Part shown: positions 36,782-47,027 of the stretch, piece by piece
Layout of the letters: every line of letters starts with the position of its first letter
Numbering within the stretch: the stretch's first letter is position 1
NCBI GenBank assembly: GCA_963722415.1
Contig: CAVRNI010000027.1
Span: 310,001 to 374,000 of the forward strand
Length of the DNA: 64,000 nucleotides
Reading direction: 5' to 3'
DNA from: JALOLG01 sp963722415
GTDB lineage: Bacteria; Actinomycetota; Acidimicrobiia; Acidimicrobiales; Ilumatobacteraceae
Program-made: the position numbers and the translations under genes
The notes under the pieces: generated by a model
What the model was told of the DNA's origin: nothing
Databases searched by the model: none
The model's input: only the letters and a program-made list of their open reading frames with translations

Positions 36782-38581
36782 TCAGCCGAGTTGGTCGGGG
36801 GCGATGGCGAACAGGTCGGCGGAGCCGGCGGTGATGGCGCCCAGGAGGCCCGTCGCGGTGGGCAGGATCTGCTCGCCGAAGAACCGCGCCGACACCAACT
36901 TGGCGTGACGGAACGCCGCCTCATCGGCGCCGCCACCGGCGTCGGCGCCGGCCGCGAGCGCAGCACGCGCGAGCAGGCCGGCGCACACGACGGTGCCGAG
37001 CAACCTCAGGTAGGGCGTCGACGCCGACAGCAGTGCGTTCGGATCGGTGCCGGCGTACCCCGCCAGGTGCTCGGTCGCGGTACGCGCGGCGCCGATCGCG
37101 GCCTGCAGGTTCTCACCGAAGCGAGCCAGTTCCGGCACGTCGGACAGGCGGTCGGCGTCGTCGCCGAAGGCGTCGAGCATCTCGAGCACGACCCCACCCG
37201 CCCGCATCGACAGCTTGCGCCCGACGAGGTCGGCGGCCTGGATCCCGTTGGTGCCCTCGTAGATGGCGGCGATGCGGATGTCGCGGTAGTGCTGCGCCGC
37301 ACCCGTCTCCTCGACGAAGCCCATGCCACCGTGGACCTGCAGCGCCAGCGACGTCATCTCGTTGCCGACATCGGTGCACAACCCCTTCGACAGGGGGATG
37401 TAGACGTCGACGATCTCCTCCCACCGCTGCCGCTCGGCGGGATCGGTGCTGGCCGCGGCCCGGTCGACGGCGGCCGCGTTCTCGTACAGCAGACACCGCA
37501 TGGCGTCGATCCACGCCCGCTGCGTCATCAGCATCCGACGCACGTCGGGATGATCGACGATCGGGCTCTGCTCGCCGGGCGGCGCCCCCACCGCCCGCCC
37601 CTGGCGACGCTCCACCGCGTGCGCGAGCGCCTGCTGGTATGCCCGTTCGGCGACGGCGAGTCCCTGCAGCCCGACCGACAGCCGGGCGGTGTTCATCATC
37701 GTGAACATGTTCCGCATGCCCTCGCGCTCGTCGCCGATCAACCAGCCGATCGCGCCGTCGCGCTCGCCGAACGACAGCACGCACGTGGGGCTTCCGTGGA
37801 TCCCCAACTTGTGCTCGATCGACACGCACGTGACGTCGTTGCGCTCACCGAGCGAACCGTCGGGCGCGACCAGGTACTTGGGGACGAGGAACATCGAGAT
37901 CCCCTTGGTGCCCGGTGACGAGCCGGGCGTGCGGGCCAGCACCAGGTGCACGATGTTCTCGGCCAGGTCGTGCTCGCCGTAGGTGATGAAGATCTTCTGG
38001 CCGCTGATGCGCCACGAGCCGTCGCCTGACGGCTCGGCCTTGGTGCGTACGGCGCCGACGTCGCTGCCGGCTTGCGGCTCGGTGAGGTTCATCGTGCCCG
38101 GCCATTCGCCGGTGAGCATCCTCGGCAGGTACGTGTTGCGGAGCTCGTCGGACCCGTGGTGCGAGACGGCCTCGATCGCACCCTGGGTCAGCAGAGGGCA
38201 CAGCGACAGCGCCATGTTGGCGCTCGTGAGCATCTCCTGCATGGCGATCGCCGTGACCCACGGGAAGCCGCCTCCACCGAACTCGGGATCGAACGGCACC
38301 GCGCCGTAGCCGGTGCGCACGTACTGCTTGTAGGCGAGCTTGAAGCTCTCGGGCGTCGTGACGGTGAAGTCCGGGTTCCACACGCTCCCGATCCGGTCGC
38401 CGTCGCGGTTCGTCGGGGCGACGACGTCGGCCATGAACCGGCCGACCTCGTCGAGGACGCCGTGCACGGTGTCGAGGTCGACGTGACCGAAGCGGTCGGT
38501 CTCCAACAACTGCGGAAGACCGACGACCTCGTCGAGGACGAAGCGGATGTCGCGTAGCGGCGGTCGATACGAGCTCGTCAT
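36782..38581 (-). CDS. Acyl-CoA dehydrogenase, long (DmdC-like) type
   Basis: 599 residues, about 200 more than short-chain acyl-CoA dehydrogenases, as in the branch that includes 3-methylmercaptopropionyl-CoA dehydrogenase. FAD-binding segments MNLTEPQAGSDVGAVRTKA and KIFITYGEHD; the substrate/FAD core LGIHGSPTCVLSFG; catalytic Glu in AAIYEGTNGIQAADLVGRK; and a C-terminal extra helical domain. The true substrate cannot be read from sequence. It diverges from the acyl-CoA ligase at 38.7 kb, and the two may serve one pathway. ATG 38581 starts MTSSYRPPLRD. Confidence 0.9.
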   Translation of the reverse strand: MTSSYRPPLRDIRFVLDEVVGLPQLLETDRFGHVDLDTVHGVLDEVGRFMADVVAPTNRDGDRIGSVWNPDFTVTTPESFKLAYKQYVRTGYGAVPFDPEFGGGGFPWVTAIAMQEMLTSANMALSLCPLLTQGAIEAVSHHGSDELRNTYLPRMLTGEWPGTMNLTEPQAGSDVGAVRTKAEPSGDGSWRISGQKIFITYGEHDLAENIVHLVLARTPGSSPGTKGISMFLVPKYLVAPDGSLGERNDVTCVSIEHKLGIHGSPTCVLSFGERDGAIGWLIGDEREGMRNMFTMMNTARLSVGLQGLAVAERAYQQALAHAVERRQGRAVGAPPGEQSPIVDHPDVRRMLMTQRAWIDAMRCLLYENAAAVDRAAASTDPAERQRWEEIVDVYIPLSKGLCTDVGNEMTSLALQVHGGMGFVEETGAAQHYRDIRIAAIYEGTNGIQAADLVGRKLSMRAGGVVLEMLDAFGDDADRLSDVPELARFGENLQAAIGAARTATEHLAGYAGTDPNALLSASTPYLRLLGTVVCAGLLARAALAAGADAGGGADEAAFRHAKLVSARFFGEQILPTATGLLGAITAGSADLFAIAPDQLG

Positions 38582-38744
38582 CGATCACCATCATGCCCGG
38601 CATCACGAGCGGCCGGGACCCAGAGGCCGACCGTCCAGACTCAGCCTGCTACGTTTCGGACGGCAGCGTCGCGGGATCTCGGTACGAGTGTGGGGCGCTG
38701 GGCTGGGGTGGAGCCGGCACGACAGGGGACAAACGGGGGACAAC

Positions 38745-40617
38745 ATGACGCTGACCGATGTGGCGGCAGACGCTGCCGCCCGAGGCGACGCGGTGACAAC
38801 CGTTGCCTCATTGGCACGGGGTTGGGCGGAACGCAGCCCCAAGCAGGTCTCGATGCGCGAGAAGGACTTCGGCATCTGGCGCGAGTACACGTGGGAACAG
38901 ACGTGGGGGCTGATCGAGGATGCCGCGCACGGGTTGCTCGCCCTCGGCGTGGAACCCGGCGATCGCGTCTCGATCCACTGCGAGGACCGTCCGGAATGGA
39001 TCATCCTCGATCTGGCGACCGTCGCCGTGCGGGGCATCACGGTCGGGCTGTACCCGACCAACCCGATGGCGGAGGTGGAGTACCTGCTCGGCGACTGTGG
39101 CGCCAAGATCCACCTCGCCGAGGATCAGGAACAGACCGAGAAGGTGTTCCAGATCGACCGAGCAGCGGATCCCCGACCTGCAGCGGATCATCTTCGTCGA
39201 GCCGCGGGGCCTGGTCGGCGTCGACGACGATCGGCTCTTGTTCTGGGAGCGCTTCTTGGAGCTCGGTCGCGAGCACAAGGCGCAGCACCCCGGGGCGGTC
39301 GCCGACGTGATGGCCCAGGCCAAGGACGACGACGTGATGACGCTCGTCTACACGTCGGGCACCACCGGGCCGCCGAAGGGGGCGATGCTCACCAACAAGA
39401 ACGCCGCCTTCTCGATCGATCTCATCGTCAACAACCAGGAGCGGGTGCCGGGTGGGCCGCCGAACCCGAACGACCTGATCGTCACCTACCTCCCGTTGTG
39501 CCACGTCGCCGAGCGGATCTTCTCGACATGGACGATGGTCGGCGCCGGGCCGGTGTTGAACTTCGCCGAGTCGATCGACGTCGTCAACGAGAACCTGCGT
39601 GAGGTGCAGCCGACGATCTTCTTCGCCGTTCCCCGCATCTGGGAGAAGCTGCACGCGGTCGCCCTGATCAAGGCCAGCGACGCCACCTGGTTCAAGCGCA
39701 AGGTCCTCAACTTCGGCCTCGGTCTCGGACGTCGGATCGGCAGGATCAAGGTCGCCCACGGCGGTGACCACACCGTGTCCTCGCGCATCCTGTACGCCAT
39801 CGGCTGGGTGATCGTCTTCCGGGCGATGCGCGAGCGGCTCGGCCTGCGACGCTGCCGGTACGCGAGCTCCGGCGCGGCAGCCATCGCTCCCGAGGTGCTC
39901 GAGTTCTTCATCGGCATCGGCGTTCCCGTGTACGAGCTCTACGGCATGACCGAGAACTCCGCCGTCGCGACCGGTAACCGCGTCCACCGCATGAAGCTCG
40001 GCACGGTCGGCGAGCCGTGGGAGGGGATCGGGTTCCGCATCGACGAGGTCACCGGCGAGATCCAGACCAAGCACGACGGCGTGTTCGCCGGCTACTGGAA
40101 CAAGCCCGACAAGACCGCCGAGACGTTCACCGACGACGGATGGTTGATGACGGGCGACGTCGGCGAGTGGGTCGACGGCACCCACGTGCGGATCATCGAC
40201 CGCATCAAGCACATCATCATCACGTCGGGCGGCAAGAACATCTCGCCGTCGGAGATCGAGAACAGCCTCAAGACGTCGCCGTACATCAAAGAGGCGATGG
40301 TGGTCGGCGAGGGCAAGGCGTACATCACCGCCCTGATCGGCATCGAGCTCGACACCGTCGGCAACTGGGCGCTGCGCCGCGGCATCCCGTACACCACGTA
40401 CCGCGACCTGTCCGAGAAGCCCGAGGTCATCGAGCTGATCGGCGAGGTCGTCAAGCAGACCAACGAGCGGTTCGCGCGGGTCGAGAACGTCCGCAAGTTC
40501 CGCTTGATCCCCAAGGAGCTCGACCACGAGGACGGCGAACTCACCGCCACACAGAAGCTGAAACGCAGCTCGATGATGGAGGGGTTCGGCGAGCTCGTGG
40601 AGTCGATGTACCGATGA
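38745..40617 (+). CDS. AMP-dependent long-chain/aromatic acyl-CoA ligase (one frameshift)
   Basis: About 623 residues. Phosphate loop YTSGTTGPPKGAMLT, adenine-binding YELYGMTENSAVATGN, hinge and catalytic parts GWLMTGDVGEW and IIITSGGKNISPSEIEN. It belongs to the FadD15/FAA1-like branch with an insert between the two A-domain halves. Deleting one C near 39158 (ATCGACCGAGC) joins QIDEQRIPDLQRIIF. Start ATG 38745 is behind GGGGGACAAC. Its stop overlaps the LivH gene (ATGA), so it is the first gene of the second ABC operon. It may activate the imported acid. Confidence 0.9.
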
Positions 40618-41684
40618 CGGCGGCGCTCCAACGGCGATTCGACGTTTCCAAGGATCTGCCACTTCTCTTCCTCGGGGCGGCCATGGTGCCGGTGACGGTC
40701 CTGCTGATCATCGAGCTGTTCCAGGATCCGACGGTCTTCTTCGAGACGCTGATGAAGGCGCTCGCCCTGGGGTCGGTGTACGCGATCATCGCCCTCGGGT
40801 TCGTGCTCGTCTTCAAGGCGACACGGACCGTCAACTTCTCGCAGGGCGCGCTGGGGATGGCCGGCGCGTTGTTCCTGTCGTTCCTGATCGTCGACGAGCA
40901 CATCCCGTTCACGACGATCAAGAACCCGCTCGCCAGCATCGACCCGCAATGGCTCGCCTGGCTGCTGTGCGTGGTCGTGGCGCTGGGCGTCGCCGCCGTG
41001 CTCGGGCTCGTCATCGAGCGCCTGGCGATCCGGCCGATGGTGGGTGAGCCGTTGTTCTCGGTGGCCGTCATCACGCTCGGCCTCGAGATCGTGCTGCGCG
41101 TGTTCTCGATCGACGCCGTCAAGATCCAGTTCCGTTCGCTCGCCGTCCCGTGGGGCAACAAGTCGTTCGACATCCGCGGGGCCGACATCAACTGGTCGTA
41201 CATCGCGGCGATGGTCACCGCCGCGATCGCGTTCGTCGCCGTGTACTTCTTCTACCGCTCGCGCATGGGGATCGCGATGCGGGCGGTCGCCCAGGACCAG
41301 GAAGCGGCGATGGCCCAGGGCATCAACATCGGGCGCGTCTTCGCGATCGCCTGGGCCGCCGGTGCGGCGCTCGCCACCCTCGGCAGCATCTTCGCCGTGC
41401 AGCCGCCGGTGAAGCAGACCGGCTCGGTCGACCAGGAGACCGTGTTCGTCGCCTTTCGGGCGCTGCCGGCGGTGATCCTGGGCGGCCTCGACTCGGTGCA
41501 GGGGGCGCTCGTGGGCGGGCTCATCGTCGGGCTCGCCGAGATCTTCGCCGGGCAGTACCTGTCGAGCCACAGCGACATCCTCGGCGCCGGCTACCCGGTG
41601 ATCGTGCCCTACGTGGTGATGATCATCACCCTGTTGGTCAGACCGTACGGCCTGTTCGGCACGCCCGAGATCCGGAGGGTCTGA
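40614..41684 (+). CDS. Branched-chain amino acid-type ABC permease, LivH family (second operon)
   Basis: 356 residues. ALGSVYAIIALGFVLVFKATRTVNFSQGALGM is the family signature; AVAQDQEAAMAQGINIGRVFAIAW is the cytoplasmic EAA-like loop. The start overlaps the ligase stop. The frame is intact. It differs from the first operon's LivH throughout, so this is not a recent duplication. Confidence 0.93.
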   Translation: MTAALQRRFDVSKDLPLLFLGAAMVPVTVLLIIELFQDPTVFFETLMKALALGSVYAIIALGFVLVFKATRTVNFSQGALGMAGALFLSFLIVDEHIPFTTIKNPLASIDPQWLAWLLCVVVALGVAAVLGLVIERLAIRPMVGEPLFSVAVITLGLEIVLRVFSIDAVKIQFRSLAVPWGNKSFDIRGADINWSYIAAMVTAAIAFVAVYFFYRSRMGIAMRAVAQDQEAAMAQGINIGRVFAIAWAAGAALATLGSIFAVQPPVKQTGSVDQETVFVAFRALPAVILGGLDSVQGALVGGLIVGLAEIFAGQYLSSHSDILGAGYPVIVPYVVMIITLLVRPYGLFGTPEIRRV

Positions 41685-41687
41685 GCG

Positions 41688-42947
41688 ATGTACCGCCGGC
41701 CCAACCTCTACACGTCGTACGAGTCCGAATCGCAGATGCTGCCGACGTTCACGAAGAAGGCCCTGGCCACGATCACGGTCGCGATCCTGTTCCTGATGCC
41801 GTTCTCGCTGCCGATCATCAACTCGATCCCGTTCGTGAGGTTCCTCGGCGACGGCGACTGGTTGCGGCCGATGTCGACGGTGTTCATCTTCGCCATCGCC
41901 GCGCTCGGCCTGAACATCCTCACCGGGATGGCCGGTCAGGTGTCGCTGGGGCACGCGTTCTTCATGGGTGTCGGCGCCTACACCGGTGCTGTGCTCGGCG
42001 GCGCATCCGGTGGGGGCGTGTGGGGATGGGATCTCCCGATCTGGATCTGGCTGCCGGGCGCCGGCGTCGGAGCCGCGCTCGTCGGGATCCTCGTGTCGCC
42101 AGTGGCGGTGCGCCTCCGCGGGCTCTACCTGGCGATCGTGACGCTCGGCCTGGTGTTCGTCGGCATCCACATGGGCAACACCGCCTGGGGCAAGAAGCTG
42201 GCCGGCGACCCCGGACTCGGCCGCGACTTCCCCACGTTCGACATCCAGCTGTGGAAGGAGGAACCGCCGCTGGTCGACGTCAGCAGCGACGGGAAGTGGC
42301 TGTGGTTCGAGGTCAGCGACACGCAGAAGCAGTACCTGTTCCTCGCTGTGCTGATGCTGGTGTTCATCCTGATCGCCAAGAACATCGCCCGCACCCGCAC
42401 CGGGCGCGCCCTGCAGGCGATCCGCGACCGCGACATCGCCGCCGAGGTGATGGGGGTGCCGGAGTTCAAGTACAAGATGACCGCGTTCGCCGCCAGCTCG
42501 TTCCTCGCTGGTGTGGGTGGGGTCTTGTTCGCCTCGCTGGCCGGCAAGCTGCCCGCCACCCAATGGAACCTCACGCTGTCCGTCGAGTTCATCGCGATCC
42601 TGCTCATCGGCGGTGTCGGCACCGTGTCGGGCGTCCTGCTCGGCACGTTCTTCGTCATCCTCGGGCCCAACCTCGTCGAAGCGTTCACCGAATGGTTGTC
42701 GGACAAGACCGAACAAGGCGGCCCACTCGGTACCATCGCCGACGGGATCCTCACCGAAGGGCCAGGGGACTTCGGGCCGGTGTCGATCGCGACCCAGACT
42801 CCGGGCTACCCGCTCAACGTGTTCGACTGGAACGTCGTGATCTACGGGGTCCTGATCATCGTGTTCTTGATCTTCGAGCCGCTCGGTCTGTACGGGATCT
42901 GGGTCAAGGTTCGCAACTACTGGAAGCGATGGCCGTTCAGCTACTGA
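41688..42947 (+). CDS. Branched-chain amino acid-type ABC permease, LivM family (second operon)
   Basis: 419 residues. LGLNILTGMAGQVSLGHAFFMGVGAYTGAV is the hallmark. Long loops between helices (KLAGDPGLGRDFPTFDIQLWKEEPPLVDV, and TEGPGDFGPVSIATQTPGYP) are larger than usual and face outside. It ends in the LYGIWVKVRNYWKRWPFSY tail typical of this branch. ATG 41688 lies four bases after the LivH stop. Confidence 0.93.
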   Translation: MYRRPNLYTSYESESQMLPTFTKKALATITVAILFLMPFSLPIINSIPFVRFLGDGDWLRPMSTVFIFAIAALGLNILTGMAGQVSLGHAFFMGVGAYTGAVLGGASGGGVWGWDLPIWIWLPGAGVGAALVGILVSPVAVRLRGLYLAIVTLGLVFVGIHMGNTAWGKKLAGDPGLGRDFPTFDIQLWKEEPPLVDVSSDGKWLWFEVSDTQKQYLFLAVLMLVFILIAKNIARTRTGRALQAIRDRDIAAEVMGVPEFKYKMTAFAASSFLAGVGGVLFASLAGKLPATQWNLTLSVEFIAILLIGGVGTVSGVLLGTFFVILGPNLVEAFTEWLSDKTEQGGPLGTIADGILTEGPGDFGPVSIATQTPGYPLNVFDWNVVIYGVLIIVFLIFEPLGLYGIWVKVRNYWKRWPFSY

Positions 42948-42976
42948 TCCGCCGCAACTTCCGGTCCACAAGATGT

Positions 42977-42997
42977 GGGGCATCTCAGTGATGCCCC
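42977..42997 (+). promoter_or_regulatory. Hairpin in front of the second solute-binding gene
   Basis: GGGGCATC and GATGCCCC form a perfect 8-bp stem with a five-base loop, 24 bases before ATG 43021. It may stabilise the binding-protein mRNA. Confidence 0.4.
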
Positions 42998-43020
42998 CGA
43001 AACCCACCACAGGGGGATAC

Positions 43021-44503
43021 ATGAGAAAACTCACAACGAGAAGATGGGTCAAGGTCACGGTGCCGTTCGTGACACTCGCGTTGGTCGCGGCAGCGTGTGG
43101 CGGCGACGACGACGACGACGCCGCCGTCTGACACCACGACCGCGGAGGGAACGACGGCCGCCGAAGACGACGACGGCTCCTGAAGAGACGACGGCTCCCG
43201 AGGAGACGACGGCCGCCACCGAGCCCGCCGCTCACCGAGACGACCGCCGCCGAGGGCGACCGTGCCCTCGGAGATCGCCACCGACTTCGGCGTCACCGAC
43301 GACACGATCAGGATCGGCCTCAACGCCGACCTGTCGGGCATCTTCGCCCCGCTCGTCACCCAGATCGTCGACGGCCAGGAGGCGTACTGGGAGATCGTCA
43401 ACGCCAACGGCGGCATCGCCGGCCGGCAGGTCGAGCTCGTCGTCCTCGACAACGCGTACGACGTGCCGACCCACCTCGAGAACTACGAGGAGATGGCGGC
43501 CGAGAGCGACGACGGTGTCGTGATGTTCAGCCAGTCGACCGGTTCGCCGCACACCGCGGCCACGGCCGCTGCGCTGCTCGAGGACGACCTGCTGGCGATC
43601 CCACTGTCGTGGTACTCGGGCTGGGCCGATCCGACGATCGGTGAGAACGTGCTCGAGCTCTACACGAGCTACTGCCTCGAGTCGATGAACGGCCTGACCT
43701 ACCTCGCCGGCGCCCAGGACGCGTCGACGGTGGCGATCATCTCGTTCCCGGGCGAGTACGGCCAGGACGGCGCGTTCGGCGCCAAGGCCGCGGCCGAGGC
43801 ACTCGGGCTCGAGGTCGTCTACGACGGCGAAGGTGCCGTCGTGCCGGGTTCCGACCAGACACCGGTCATCACCGAGCTGGTCAACGCCCAGCCCGACCTC
43901 GTGTGGGCGACGATCAACCCGACGACGCTCGCCGAGATCATGGGCGGCGCGTATGCCCAGGGCCTGCGGGCGCAGTGGTCGGGCAACTCGCCGACCTACA
44001 ACTTCCAGTTGTTGGCGACCGACCTCGGACCGGCACTCGACGAGCTGTACACGCACTCGACGTACACCCAGCTCTGGAACTCCGACGATTCGCCGGGGCA
44101 GACGGAGATGGTCGAGGGCATGCGGGCGCAGCGGCCCGAGGCGCCGGTCTCCGACGTCTACATCGTGGCCTGGACCGAGGGATACGCGACCCAGCAGATC
44201 CTCGAGAAGGCGGCCGCCAACGGCGACATGACCCGCGCCGGCATCGTCGCCGCGGCCAAGGACCCGGATCTCGAGATCGACTTCAAGGGCCTCTCGCCCA
44301 ACCAGACGTTCTCGGGCGAGCCGAACGACTTCATCGTGCGTGAGTCGTACATGTACGACGTCGACATGTCGAAGTTCACGCCTGGCGGCACGGTGTCCGA
44401 TGAGGATGCCGGCACCGGCTTCACCCTGCTCGAAGGACCGTTCGTCTCCGACACGGCGGCGGACTACGACTTCCAGGGTGCCTGCTTCGTGCCTTCGGGC
44501 TGA
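43021..44503 (+). CDS. ABC transporter solute-binding lipoprotein, second Liv-type operon (frameshifted linker)
   Basis: Lipoprotein signal WVKVTVPFVTLALVAAACGG (lipobox AAC) from ATG 43021 with GGGGGA upstream. A poly-Asp/Thr/Glu linker (43110-43260) changes frame several times (TTAPEETTAPEETTAATEP is readable). The binding domain is intact from TVPSEIATDFGVTDDTIRIGLNADLSGIFAPLV to the stop at 44503. INPTTLAEIMGGAYAQGLRAQW and WNSDDSPGQTEMVEGMRAQRP are typical Peripla_BP_6 segments. The aromatic-rich pocket segments (SWYSGWADPT) would suit an aromatic or acyl ligand, which is inference. Confidence 0.85.
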
Positions 44504-44537
44504 TGCCCTGACGCACGAGACGTACATCGTCTGAACC

Positions 44538-44567
44538 GTGGTGGGGCCGAGCGATCGGCCCCACCAC
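44538..44567 (+). terminator. Intercistronic hairpin between binding protein and ATPase genes
   Basis: GTGGTGGGGCCGA (44538-44550) pairs perfectly with TCGGCCCCACCAC (44555-44567); loop GCGA. No T-run. It could give partial termination or protect the binding-protein message, which is usually needed in excess. Confidence 0.6.
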
Positions 44568-44603
44568 CCGATCACATTCAACCAACCAGCCTTCGGGGGC
44601 CAT

Positions 44604-45399
44604 GTGCTCGAACTCGCCAACGTCGAGGTCGTCTACAACGAGGTGATCCTCGTGCTGCGCGGCCTGTCGATCCGGGTCCCCGACGGTCAGATCGTGGCCC
44701 TGCTCGGTGCCAACGGCGCCGGCAAGACCACCACGTTGCGCGCCGTGACCGGTCTGCTCGACGTGCACGACGGCGCGATCACCAAGGGCTCGGTCACCTA
44801 CGACGGCGTCACCCTCAACGGCAAGAAGCCGTCGGAGATCGTGAACACCGGTATCACCCAGGTGATGGAGGGACGCCGCGTCTTCGGCGAGCTCACCGTC
44901 GACGAGAACCTGATCTGCGGTGGTATCAGCGTCAAGGACAAGTCGGCCAGGAACGCTGCGCACGAGCGTGTGATGGAGCTGTTCCCGCGGCTCAAGGAGC
45001 GCCGCAAGCAGGTGTCCGGCTACCTGTCCGGCGGCGAGCAACAGATGCTCGCCATCGGCCGGGCGTTGATGTCGGAGCCACGCCTGCTCGTGCTCGACGA
45101 GCCATCGCTCGGACTCGCGCCGAAGCTCGTCGAGCAGATCCGCGACATCGTCGTCGACATCAACAAGCTCGGCACCAGCGTGCTGCTCATCGAGCAGAAC
45201 GCGATCATGGCGCTCTCGATCGCCAACTACGGCTACATCATGGAGACCGGCAAGATCGTGATGGACGGCGACCCCAAGAAGCTCCTCGCCGACGACGACG
45301 TGAAGGAGTTCTACCTCGGCCTCCACGGCGAGGAGGGCGCCAAGAAGTCGTTCAAGGACGATCAAGCACTACAAGCGCCGCAAGCGCTGGTTGTCGTGA
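44604..45399 (+). CDS. Branched-chain amino acid-type ABC ATPase, LivF family (second operon)
   Basis: About 264 residues. Walker A GANGAGKTTTLRAV, signature LSGGEQQMLAIGRALM, Walker B PRLLVLDEPSLGLAP, H-loop LLIEQNA. I chose GTG 44604 (MLELANVEVVYNE); the frame is open upstream through the hairpin. Near 45360 an extra G (AAGGACGATCAAG) changes the tail; without it the protein ends in DIKHYKRRKRWLS with TGA at 45397-45399, a basic tail common in this branch. Confidence 0.9.
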
Positions 45400-45417
45400 G
45401 CTGACTTGAGAGGCAGG

Positions 45418-46203
45418 ATGAAAGGCGTGCGGATGACTGCGATCCTCGAGGTCGATGAGATCAACTTGCGATTCGGGGGCGTGACCGCGATCAACGACGT
45501 GTCGTTCGACGTCGCCGAGGGTGAGCTGTTCGCGATCATCGGCCCCAACGGCGCCGGCAAGACGTCGATCTTCAACACGATCAGCCAGGTGTACCACCCC
45601 CAGCAAGGCGACATCCGCTGGCACGGTGAGTCGATCATGGGGCTGCGGCCCGACAAGGTCGCCGCGCTCGGGATCGCCAGGACGTTCCAGAACATCGAGC
45701 TGTTCCCGCAGATGACGGTGATCGACAACCTCCTCACCGGTCGTCACGTGCGCATGAAGCGCTCGATCTTCGCGGGCTCGGTGTGGCTCGGACCCGCCAA
45801 GCGCGAGGAGATCGAGAACCGCCGCAAGGTCGAAGACATCATCGACTTCCTCGAGATCGAGCAGTGGCGCAAACACCCCGTCGCCCTCCTGCCGTACGGG
45901 TTCCAGAAGCGCGTCGAGCTCGGCCGGGCGCTGGCGATGGAACCGGAGCTGCTGATGCTCGACGAGCCCGTCGCCGGCATGAACCTCGAAGAGACCGAGG
46001 ACATGGCGCGGTTCATCCTCGACATCCAAAGCGAGCTCGGCATCACGATCGTGCTCGTCGAGCACGACATGGGCTTGGTGATGGACATCGCCGACCGCGT
46101 GCTGGTGCTCGACTTCGGCCAGCGGATCGCGCTCGGCACACCGGACGAGGTGCAGTCCGACCCGGCCGTGATCGCCGCCTACCTCGGCAGCGAGTTCGCC
46201 TGA
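45418..46203 (+). CDS. Branched-chain amino acid-type ABC ATPase, LivG family (second operon)
   Basis: About 261 residues. Walker A GPNGAGKTSIFNTI, LGIARTFQNIELFPQMTVIDNLL, degenerate signature LPYGFQKRVELGRALA, Walker B PELLMLDEPVAGM, H-loop VLVEHDM. ATG 45418 lies behind AGAGGCAGG; ATG 45433 is an alternative. It completes ligase-H-M-K-F-G. Confidence 0.93.
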   Translation: MKGVRMTAILEVDEINLRFGGVTAINDVSFDVAEGELFAIIGPNGAGKTSIFNTISQVYHPQQGDIRWHGESIMGLRPDKVAALGIARTFQNIELFPQMTVIDNLLTGRHVRMKRSIFAGSVWLGPAKREEIENRRKVEDIIDFLEIEQWRKHPVALLPYGFQKRVELGRALAMEPELLMLDEPVAGMNLEETEDMARFILDIQSELGITIVLVEHDMGLVMDIADRVLVLDFGQRIALGTPDEVQSDPAVIAAYLGSEFA

Positions 46204-46210
46204 TCGAGGC

Positions 46211-47017
46211 ATGGAGACCGACGAAGACCTCGAATCCGGATTCGGTGCGTCGACTCCGCCGGGCGACAACCTGTGCAACGACTATGCCCAGGGTCTGGCC
46301 GAGGCATTCGGCTCGCTCGCGACGGCTCGCGGCGATCGGGTCGACCGCGACGACATGGTGGCTCTCACCGACGCCGGGTCGCCGTCGCTCTTCGGCAATG
46401 TGGCGGTGATCCGCCAGCCCATCGACGAGTCGGCGTGGCCGGCGCTGGCGGCGCGGATGTGGGACTTCTACACCGGCCGGCCCGGCGGATCGTTCCTGGT
46501 GTTCTCGGCCTGGCCGACGCCCGATCTGCGCGAGCTCGACTTCGGTCGGATCGGTCACCCACCGCTCATGTTCCGTTCGCCAGGCCCGGTGCACGACGAA
46601 CCGATCGACGACTTCGAGATCCGGCCGGTGACCGACGAGGCGACGGCCCGCGACTGGGAGGACGCGCTGGTGCACGGCTACCCCGAGCCGGCATTGCAGC
46701 CGTTCGAGCCCGGCTGCTTCCTCCCCGCCCGCGCCCTCGCCGCACCACGCTGGCGGCACTGGGTGGGCTACCTGGCCGGGGAGGCGGTCGGCACCGCGTC
46801 GGCGTTCGTGGGCGACCACCACATCGACGTCGAGTTCATCTCGACCCGCGAGTCGGCACGCGGTCGTGGCATCGGACGCGCGCTCACGGCCACCGCGACC
46901 GTCGCCGAGCCGACCCTGCCGTCGATGCTCATCTCGAGCGATCCCGGCCGGGGCGTCTACGAGCGGCTCGGATACCTTCCGCTGCTGCGGTTCTCGCTCT
47001 GGGCCGGCCACCGCTGA
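46211..47017 (+). CDS. GNAT-family N-acetyltransferase
   Basis: 268 residues. The C-terminal half carries the acetyl-CoA site ARGRGIGRALTA followed by SSDPGRGVYERLGYLPLLRFSLW; the N-terminal half is a degenerate second GNAT-like domain. The start ATG 46211 is eight bases after the LivG stop, so it is probably the last gene of the transporter operon. The acceptor is unknown. Confidence 0.82.
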   Translation: METDEDLESGFGASTPPGDNLCNDYAQGLAEAFGSLATARGDRVDRDDMVALTDAGSPSLFGNVAVIRQPIDESAWPALAARMWDFYTGRPGGSFLVFSAWPTPDLRELDFGRIGHPPLMFRSPGPVHDEPIDDFEIRPVTDEATARDWEDALVHGYPEPALQPFEPGCFLPARALAAPRWRHWVGYLAGEAVGTASAFVGDHHIDVEFISTRESARGRGIGRALTATATVAEPTLPSMLISSDPGRGVYERLGYLPLLRFSLWAGHR

Positions 47018-47027
47018 CCGCGTGCGT

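Noticed and set aside
34197..36908. A 903-codon open frame antisense to clpB
   Set aside because: It is a GC-rich mirror of the clpB codons (runs of Arg/Asp/His/Gln/Leu), has no recognisable domain or start signal, and clpB itself is unambiguous.
40092..43235. A 1047-codon open frame antisense to the ligase and Liv permease genes
   Set aside because: Composition is dominated by Arg, Asp, Glu and His as expected of antisense frames in GC-rich DNA; both plus-strand permeases match their families over full length.
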